Part shown: one piece after another, positions 5,658-10,187 of the stretch
Layout: each line of letters starts with the position of its first letter
How positions within the stretch are numbered: the first letter of the stretch is position 1
Made by a program: the position numbers and the translations under genes
NCBI GenBank assembly: GCA_023229615.1
Contig: JALNYX010000031.1
Location: 1-10,187, forward strand
DNA from: Candidatus Moraniibacteriota bacterium
Lineage (GTDB): Bacteria > Patescibacteriota > Minisyncoccia > Moranbacterales > UBA9337
Length of the DNA stretch: 10,187 nucleotides
Direction: 5' to 3'
The notes under the pieces: generated by a model
The model's input: the letters and a program-made list of their open reading frames with translations, nothing else
The model's database searches: none
What the model was told of the DNA's origin: nothing

Positions 5658-7130
5658 TTATTCTCTTTTTAATTTTCTTCTGATTTGAGTTTTGGCAGTG
5701 GAAGTTTTAACAAAAGTCAGCCAGTCTTGAGTAGGTTTTCTGTCCTCTTTGGAGGTCATAATATCAACTACGTCGCCATTTTTTATTTGATAGTCAAGAG
5801 TAACTATTTTTCCATTTACTTTTGCTCCAACGGTCCTATTTCCAATTTCGCTGTGAATTGCATAGGCAAAATCAACCGGAGTGGCTTCTTCCGGTAAATC
5901 AATAACATCCCCAAGTGGAGTGAAGGCGAAGATGTGATTTTTGAAAAAATCGATTTGTAATCCTTCCAGAAATTTTTCTGGGTTATTTCCAGTTTCCTGA
6001 TGCCATTCTCGAAGTTGTTTTATCCAAGGAATGCTTTCTTTCTGCTCTGCTGTTTTTTTGCTAAATAATACTCTCCAGCCTTTTTTCTTTTCGTATTCGT
6101 TGTACACCCAATGAGATGCAATTCCAAATTCAGCTTCGTTGTGCATTTTTTTAGTGCGGATTTGAACTTCTAAAATTCTTCCTTTTGGTCCAAAGATTGT
6201 TGTGTGGATTGATTGGTATCCATTGGGTTTTGGCAGGGATATGTAGTCCTTGATTCTTCCGATCAAGGGTCGATATTTCTCATGAACAATTCCCAGAGTT
6301 TCATAGCAGTCTGCGATATTGGGTACGATAATGCGAATAGCAATCAAATCATAAATGCGGGAGATATCCATTTCGTAGCGCTTGAGTTTCAAATATAAAC
6401 TGTGAAGATGTTTGGCTCTTCCATGAATATCACTTACGGTAATGCCTCTTTTATCCAATTCTTTTTTTATTTCCCGAATAACTTCGTTTACATATTGTTC
6501 GCCTTCTTTGTAAAATTTTTCTTGAATGTTTTTTACATAAGCATAATTTTTCTGGTCAAGATATTTGAAAGATAAGTCCTCAAGTTCAGCTTTTATTTCT
6601 CCGATTCCAAGACGGTTTGCAATTGGAACATACACCTCCATCGTTTCCATAGCTATGCGATGTTGTTTTTCCGGAGGATTGTGCTGGAGTGTTTGCATAT
6701 TGTGCAATCTGTCGGCAAGTTTGATAATGACAACTCGAATATCTGATGCCATTGCTAAAAACATTTTGCGTAAATTTTCGAGAAAATATGCCTCTCTGGA
6801 TTCTCGAAGTTTGATGCGCCCTAATTTTGTAATCCCTTCTATCATAGAGGTTATTTCACTTCCGAATTCTTTTTCTAATTCCAAAAGCGTGATAGAGGTA
6901 TCTTCCGGGACATCATGAAGTAGCCCGGCGGCGATAGTTTTTGATCCCATTCCGATTTGACCAAGGATGTTAGCAGTCGCCAGGCAATGCTGGATATAGT
7001 CTTCCCCGGAGCGACGTTTTTGTCCACGGTGAGCCTTTTCGGCAAAAATGTAGGCGCGATAAATCAACTCTTTTCTTTCCTTAGTAAGAGGAAGTTTGAA
7101 ATTTTTAAATATATCTTCGATGGTGAGCAT
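5658..7130 (-). CDS. rel: Bifunctional (p)ppGpp synthetase/hydrolase, short Rel form without C-terminal regulatory domains
   Basis: Rel/SpoT enzymes make and degrade the alarmone (p)ppGpp during starvation. The 490-residue protein starts at the ATG at 7128-7130, with an AAAGG ribosome-binding motif 8 nt upstream. The hydrolase HD domain (about 20-180) keeps H34, H48, HDVPEDT (72-78, with H72-D73 and E76-D77) and KLADRLHNM (137-145). The synthetase domain (about 235-345) keeps GRAKHLHSLYLK (237-248), YDLIAIRII (260-268), GRIKDYISLPKPNGYQSIHT (291-310) and EVQIRTKKMH (321-330). R292-I-K-D295 is the RXKD motif associated with bifunctional Rel rather than the EXDD of mono-functional RelA. A TGS domain follows (about 398-460), and the protein ends at the conserved DW segment plus about 20 residues. 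Full-length Rel is usually over 700 residues, so the helical, zinc-finger and ACT modules are absent. parB begins immediately after, leaving no remnant, so this is an intact short form rather than a recent break. Confidence 0.94.
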   Translation of the reverse strand: MLTIEDIFKNFKLPLTKERKELIYRAYIFAEKAHRGQKRRSGEDYIQHCLATANILGQIGMGSKTIAAGLLHDVPEDTSITLLELEKEFGSEITSMIEGITKLGRIKLRESREAYFLENLRKMFLAMASDIRVVIIKLADRLHNMQTLQHNPPEKQHRIAMETMEVYVPIANRLGIGEIKAELEDLSFKYLDQKNYAYVKNIQEKFYKEGEQYVNEVIREIKKELDKRGITVSDIHGRAKHLHSLYLKLKRYEMDISRIYDLIAIRIIVPNIADCYETLGIVHEKYRPLIGRIKDYISLPKPNGYQSIHTTIFGPKGRILEVQIRTKKMHNEAEFGIASHWVYNEYEKKKGWRVLFSKKTAEQKESIPWIKQLREWHQETGNNPEKFLEGLQIDFFKNHIFAFTPLGDVIDLPEEATPVDFAYAIHSEIGNRTVGAKVNGKIVTLDYQIKNGDVVDIMTSKEDRKPTQDWLTFVKTSTAKTQIRRKLKRE

Positions 7131-7149
7131 TTTTTTGCCTTTATAATTG

Positions 7150-7167
7150 TTTTTCGGACGTGAAAAA
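7150..7167. promoter_or_regulatory. Imperfect palindrome with parS-like left half, in the rel leader
   Basis: TTTTTC (7150-7155) and GAAAAA (7162-7167) form inverted arms around a 6-bp centre. On the minus strand it begins TTTTTCACGT, matching nine of the first ten bases of the parS consensus. It then has two extra bases before GAAAAA, so the right half-site is out of register. It lies between the predicted rel transcription start (about 7183) and the rel ATG. It could be an operator or a decayed parS, or it could be chance. Confidence 0.25.
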
Positions 7168-7189
7168 ATTGTATTTTTTAAGTAATAAT

Positions 7190-7218
7190 ATTCTAGTCTT
7201 ACATTGGCTATAAGTCAA
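7190..7218 (-). promoter_or_regulatory. Predicted sigma70-type promoter for rel
   Basis: On the minus strand TTGACT (7213-7218) is followed after exactly 17 nt by TAGAAT (7190-7195). Transcription would start near 7183, giving a leader of about 52 nt. It points away from the promoter of the Fn3-like gene, and the two do not overlap. Confidence 0.65.
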
Positions 7219-7251
7219 AGTTTTTAATGGAAAAATAGCGAATAATAATGT

Positions 7252-7280
7252 TTGCAGATATTTGAAAAAAAAGGTATAAT
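7252..7280 (+). promoter_or_regulatory. Predicted sigma70-type promoter for the Fn3-like membrane protein
   Basis: TTGCAG (7252-7257) is followed after 17 nt by consensus TATAAT (7275-7280). The predicted start near 7287 leaves a leader of about 65 nt to the ATG at 7353. Confidence 0.55.
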
Positions 7281-7336
7281 TTCAATGAATTATTATGGGG
7301 ATTATTGTTTGTTTGTTCGTGGATTTTTTTTGATTT

Positions 7337-7351
7337 GCAAGTGAAAAATTT
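7337..7351. repeat. Right copy of a 15-bp inverted repeat flanking rel
   Basis: GCAAGTGAAAAATTT is the exact reverse complement of 5639-5653. It lies immediately before the ATG of the Fn3-like gene, within its predicted leader, where a ribosome-binding site would be expected. Confidence 0.4.
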
Positions 7352-7352
7352 G

Positions 7353-8063
7353 ATGGTATTTCAATATAAAAAAGAGTGGTGGAAAAGAATCTTTGAAATC
7401 AAATTTCTAGCCTTTTTTGCTTTATTTGCGCTAATTATTCTGGCTGTTTTTTTGTATTTTGGAATGAAAAAAAATGAAGTTGTTTCTCAGGATACTGTTT
7501 CTGAAAATATTATAGAAACTGAAAAAAAATCCGAGGAGGGAATGCAAGTTGAAAATATTAAAAAAACTGAAGAGAAAACAGATGTCCCGGTGGAGATTCC
7601 AGTGAGCAGTGAAGGTGGAGTACTTTCAAGTGAAAATTATAAAATCAGCCAAGTTTACTTTGGAGGGAGTGTGGCTCTTCTGGACGGAGATTTTGATTCT
7701 ACTCCGGTTGAAATTTCCTTTAATCGGGCGGAAACTTTTATTGCAGGAGATAAGGACGAATCCAAACTTTCAATTACCTGGAAGACAAGCAGGCCGGCTG
7801 TTTCTGAAATTGAATATTCGATGAGTGGCGGACAAAATCCCGCAGTTATTCGAGAGAAAGAATATGGATTGAATCACAATGTGACTATTGGAAATTTGGA
7901 TCCTGGGACGGCATATTTATACCGAATAAAAGTTCGGGACAGATGGAATAATGAAGCAAAAACGAATTATATCGGAATTTATACGGATAAGAAAAAAGAA
8001 TCGGTATTCGATTTGATTGCGGGAGCGATTGAGGATGTGTTCGGATGGGCTTTGCCAAAATAA
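7353..8063 (+). CDS. Membrane-anchored protein with a fibronectin type III-like domain
   Basis: Function unknown. The 236-residue protein has a short basic cytoplasmic N-terminus (1-15, ending KEWWKRIFEIK) and one hydrophobic helix (about 16-37). An acidic, Lys/Glu-rich linker (about 39-85) follows. A beta-rich domain (about 118-213) carries LSITWKTSRPAVSEIEYS (139-156) and NVTIGNLDPGTAYLYRIKV (176-194), the pattern of an Fn3 or purple-acid-phosphatase-like N-terminal domain. The last 20 residues look amphipathic. The helix is probably an uncleaved anchor that displays the Fn3-like domain outside the membrane. I chose the ATG at 7353, since the frame also opens at a GTG (7341) and a TTG (7305) with less plausible starts. 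The next gene, a secreted repeat protein, begins 55 nt downstream with its own likely promoter, and a shared surface role is an inference. Confidence 0.75.
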   Translation: MVFQYKKEWWKRIFEIKFLAFFALFALIILAVFLYFGMKKNEVVSQDTVSENIIETEKKSEEGMQVENIKKTEEKTDVPVEIPVSSEGGVLSSENYKISQVYFGGSVALLDGDFDSTPVEISFNRAETFIAGDKDESKLSITWKTSRPAVSEIEYSMSGGQNPAVIREKEYGLNHNVTIGNLDPGTAYLYRIKVRDRWNNEAKTNYIGIYTDKKKESVFDLIAGAIEDVFGWALPK

Positions 8064-8090
8064 TTTAAAAAAGGCAAATAAGAAAAAGTG

Positions 8091-8099
8091 TGCTATAAT
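8091..8099 (+). promoter_or_regulatory. Extended -10 promoter for the surface repeat protein
   Basis: TGC followed by consensus TATAAT (8094-8099) makes an extended -10 element. No good -35 box lies 17 nt upstream. Transcription would start near 8106, only about 13 nt before the ATG at 8119, leaving no room for a full Shine-Dalgarno leader. Confidence 0.5.
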
Positions 8100-8118
8100 A
8101 AGAGATTATTAGTCCAAA

Positions 8119-10187
8119 ATGGTACGTAATATAAAAACAAAAATTTTAATATTTTCAATCCAGATGCTTCTGCTGCCAGGCTTGTTTTTTGCGTGTCAAT
8201 CTTCATCAGCAGCAATTGAAAAACAAGTGGAAATTTCCGGATATATTTCCAACAATGAAGGTAATGAAATTGACAATGGAGAATATGCGATTCGCTTTGC
8301 AATTTATTCTGATTTGGAGGCAGGTGCGATTATCTGGGAGGAAACACAAACACTAGCGGTGGTTAATGGAATTTTCTCCACTAGTCTTGGATCGGTCAGT
8401 CCTTTTCCTGATAGTTTGAATTTTGATGATAAGGATTATTATTTGGGAATAAAAATAGGAAGTGATAGCGAGATGTCTCCTCGGAAAAAAATGGGAGCGG
8501 TTCCTTTGGCGGTTAATTCAATGTATTTGAATGGGGCGACAGTTGGAACAGGAGAAGGAGATATTTTACAGCTTGAAAAAGGTGGAAAAATTAATATTGA
8601 TCAATTACCAGTTGGAACTAAAAAGAATACTTTAGCGTTAGGAGATGATAGTCGTTTCCATAATCAAAATGAGGATTTGGGAACAAATTCAACCGAATTT
8701 AATATTGGAGATGGAGCTTCGCTGGGCGGAAATAATTTTGATCTTTCAGTTTCTGGTGCTGGTAGTAGACCATCATTGCGATACAATGGATCGATTGGCG
8801 CTTGGCAGTTCTCCAATGATGGATCGACTTTTCAAAATTTTTCATCTTCTTCGAGTATGGGTTCAGCTGCGACTGGAGGAACAGGGATTGATACGTCAAG
8901 TTCGACCGGTGTGCCGACAATTTCTTCCGGAGTTTGGTCCGTTGATTCAATTTTGGATTTAAGCTTAGGCGGAACCGGTCTTTCTTCGATTGGAATTGGG
9001 TCGTTACTTTTTTCCGAAAGTGATAATAATTTGACAGCTTTTCAAGGATTGGCTGCTGATGATGGGGAATATTTGACTTTCAATTGGAATGGAGGTAGTC
9101 CGACTTTGAACTGGGAAGTGGCGGCGGGAAGTTTCACTTCTTTTGATATTGCCGGAGACAGCGGAGGGGGTCAAACGATTTCCAACGGAAATACTCTGAG
9201 AATTCTTGGAGGAAATAATATCACAACAGTCGATAGTGCTACTGATACTGTCACTATCAATCTCGATTCTGTACTCACTGGAACAAATTGGAATGGTAAT
9301 GTTATTGCAAGTAATTATGGAGGAACTGGACTTTCAGCTTATGTTGGTGGAGATTTGCTTTATTATTCTTCGGGAACTGCTTTGTCACGGCTTCCAATTG
9401 GATTAAATGGACAAATTATGGGAGTAGTTGGCGGAGTGCCGACTTGGCAGAATTCTCCATTTGTGGGAGCACATAATTTACTTTCTCTTTCCCATCCGGA
9501 TACGACTGCGGCTTCTCCACTTGAAGGAGATTTGATTACTGGCGTTGATACCGGAGGCGGAGTGATGAAATGGCAAAGAATGGCAGTGGGAAGTGCTGGG
9601 CAATTTTTGTCCAATGATGGAGCGAGTCTTTCGTGGAATGACACATCTGTCATTACTCAGCTAGGAATAATCACAACTGGAACTTGGAATGCGGATGTGA
9701 TTGATTTGGCACATGGAGGAACCGGACTTTCAACTATCAATCAAGGATCAATTATTTATGCGGATGCGGATGACAGTTTGGCGACGATGGAAGGATTTAA
9801 TCCGGATGACGGAGAATATTTGCAATATCATTGGAACAGTGGAAGTCCATATATTTCTTGGGAAGCGGCGAATGGAAGTTTCACTTCTTTTGTTGTTTCT
9901 GGTGATGGTGGAATTGATCAGACGGTATCTAATTCTAATACTTTGGAAATTACCGGGGGAACAAATATTACTACTGTCGGATCCGACACGGATGTTTTGA
10001 CTATCAACCTCGACACCACTCTTTCCGGCATCACCTGGAATGGCAACGCGATTGTGGCGGCTTATGGGGGAACGGGAATTGACGGCAGTGCCGCCGGAGC
10101 CGGAACACTGCTAATTGGCAACGGAGCCGGATATACCTTGGCTAACCTTACTCAAGGAACTGGTATTACTATTACTAATGGCAGTGG
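8119..10187 (+). CDS. Secreted repeat-rich surface protein with phage tail-fibre-like GGTG repeats, 3' partial
   Basis: An uninterrupted frame runs from the ATG at 8119 to the window edge: 689 codons and still open. The N-terminus is a signal peptide, with basic MVRNIKTK, a hydrophobic core to about residue 25, and then either cleavage after SAA (30-32) or lipidation at C26. The lipobox FFAC is poor, so cleavage is more likely. Residues about 38-135 form a beta-rich domain (ISGYISNNEGNEIDNGEYAI onward, ending in MSPRKKMGAVPLAVN) seen at the start of many bacterial surface proteins. The rest is Gly/Ser/Thr/Asn-rich, with GGTG motifs at residues 253, 284, 401, 533 and 650, plus LPIGLNGQIMGVVGGVPTW (about 420-440) and ITTGTWNADVI (about 518-528). 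These are typical of tail-fibre-like stalk repeats. Two copies of a 125-residue unit are listed separately. It is probably a fibrous adhesin or stalk, but its ligand is unknown. No Shine-Dalgarno motif precedes it. Confidence 0.85.
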   Translation, partial: MVRNIKTKILIFSIQMLLLPGLFFACQSSSAAIEKQVEISGYISNNEGNEIDNGEYAIRFAIYSDLEAGAIIWEETQTLAVVNGIFSTSLGSVSPFPDSLNFDDKDYYLGIKIGSDSEMSPRKKMGAVPLAVNSMYLNGATVGTGEGDILQLEKGGKINIDQLPVGTKKNTLALGDDSRFHNQNEDLGTNSTEFNIGDGASLGGNNFDLSVSGAGSRPSLRYNGSIGAWQFSNDGSTFQNFSSSSSMGSAATGGTGIDTSSSTGVPTISSGVWSVDSILDLSLGGTGLSSIGIGSLLFSESDNNLTAFQGLAADDGEYLTFNWNGGSPTLNWEVAAGSFTSFDIAGDSGGGQTISNGNTLRILGGNNITTVDSATDTVTINLDSVLTGTNWNGNVIASNYGGTGLSAYVGGDLLYYSSGTALSRLPIGLNGQIMGVVGGVPTWQNSPFVGAHNLLSLSHPDTTAASPLEGDLITGVDTGGGVMKWQRMAVGSAGQFLSNDGASLSWNDTSVITQLGIITTGTWNADVIDLAHGGTGLSTINQGSIIYADADDSLATMEGFNPDDGEYLQYHWNSGSPYISWEAANGSFTSFVVSGDGGIDQTVSNSNTLEITGGTNITTVGSDTDVLTINLDTTLSGITWNGNAIVAAYGGTGIDGSAAGAGTLLIGNGAGYTLANLTQGTGITITNGS
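8956..9330 (+). repeat. Protein-level repeat unit, copy 1
   Basis: Residues 280-404 of the surface protein, from DLSLGGTGLSS to NYGGTG, align without gaps to copy 2 at roughly 55-60% identity by eye. Shared blocks include DDGEYL, SPxxxWE, GSFTSF, QTxSNxNTL and TWNGN/NWNGN. The copies begin 747 nt (249 codons) apart, with a non-repeated segment between them. Confidence 0.85.
9703..10077 (+). repeat. Protein-level repeat unit, copy 2
   Basis: Residues 529-653 of the surface protein, from DLAHGGTGLST to AYGGTG, are colinear with copy 1. The last 20 codons are markedly richer in G/C at third positions than the same codons of copy 1. More copies may follow beyond the window edge. Confidence 0.85.

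Noticed and set aside
6565..6918. Plus-strand open frame of 117 codons inside rel
   Set aside because: It is antisense to the conserved HD domain of Rel, with no homology or initiation signals of its own.
8645..8962. Open frames on both strands within the surface-protein gene (also 9206-9406, 9363-9653 and 9701-10000)
   Set aside because: The continuous frame from 8119 carries the signal peptide and colinear repeats. The others are shadows favoured by the repeat's Gly/Ser/Asn-rich codons.
8956..10077. CRISPR array or tandem DNA repeat
   Set aside because: The similarity is at the protein level with divergent codons and 747-nt spacing. No short regular direct repeats with spacers were seen anywhere in the window.
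8119..10187. Prophage tail-fibre gene
   Set aside because: The product has an export signal and no phage structural, lysis or integrase genes are nearby. The resemblance is limited to the repeat style.

Overview
The window is AT-rich and densely coded. It uses the standard bacterial code: TGG encodes Trp, and TAA and TGA act as stops. The gene content points to a Patescibacteria (Candidate Phyla Radiation) genome, possibly Parcubacteria-like. The grounds are a short Rel protein that stops just after its TGS domain, a divergent FolD, a small membrane-anchored fibronectin-type-III-like protein, a long surface protein built from phage-tail-fibre-like GGTG repeats, and start codons mostly without a Shine-Dalgarno motif. 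This placement is inference; no rRNA or ribosomal-protein gene is present to confirm it.

Layout. 1-2521: an ABC transporter of the MacB/LolCDE/FtsEX type, with an ATPase truncated by the left window edge and carrying an unusual C-terminal extension of about 190 residues, then its permease 9 nt downstream. 2541-3534: folD with its own promoter and a hairpin terminator that can serve both strands. 3554-3638: tRNA-Leu(CAA) on the minus strand. 3657-3696: two strong sigma70-like promoters, one for the tRNA and one for parA, that point apart and interlock. 3813-5640: parA and parB. 5658-7130: a bifunctional-type rel gene on the minus strand, convergent with parB with only 17 nt between the stops. 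7131-7352: a divergent promoter region for rel and the next gene. 7353-8063: a membrane-anchored Fn3-like protein. 8119 to the right edge: a secreted repeat protein that continues beyond the window.

The genes fall into functional blocks rather than one pathway: envelope transport, one-carbon metabolism, leucine decoding, chromosome segregation, stringent response, and cell-surface proteins. ParA and ParB form one partition system, although no intact parS is visible. The last two genes probably both act at the cell surface.

I did not find a clear new defence or mobile system. The points most worth a second look are the interlocked tRNA/parA promoters, the C-terminal domain of the ABC ATPase, the degenerate dinucleotide-binding motif in FolD, the repeat protein with its abrupt GC-rich patch near the right edge, and a small family of TTTTTCAC sites around rel.
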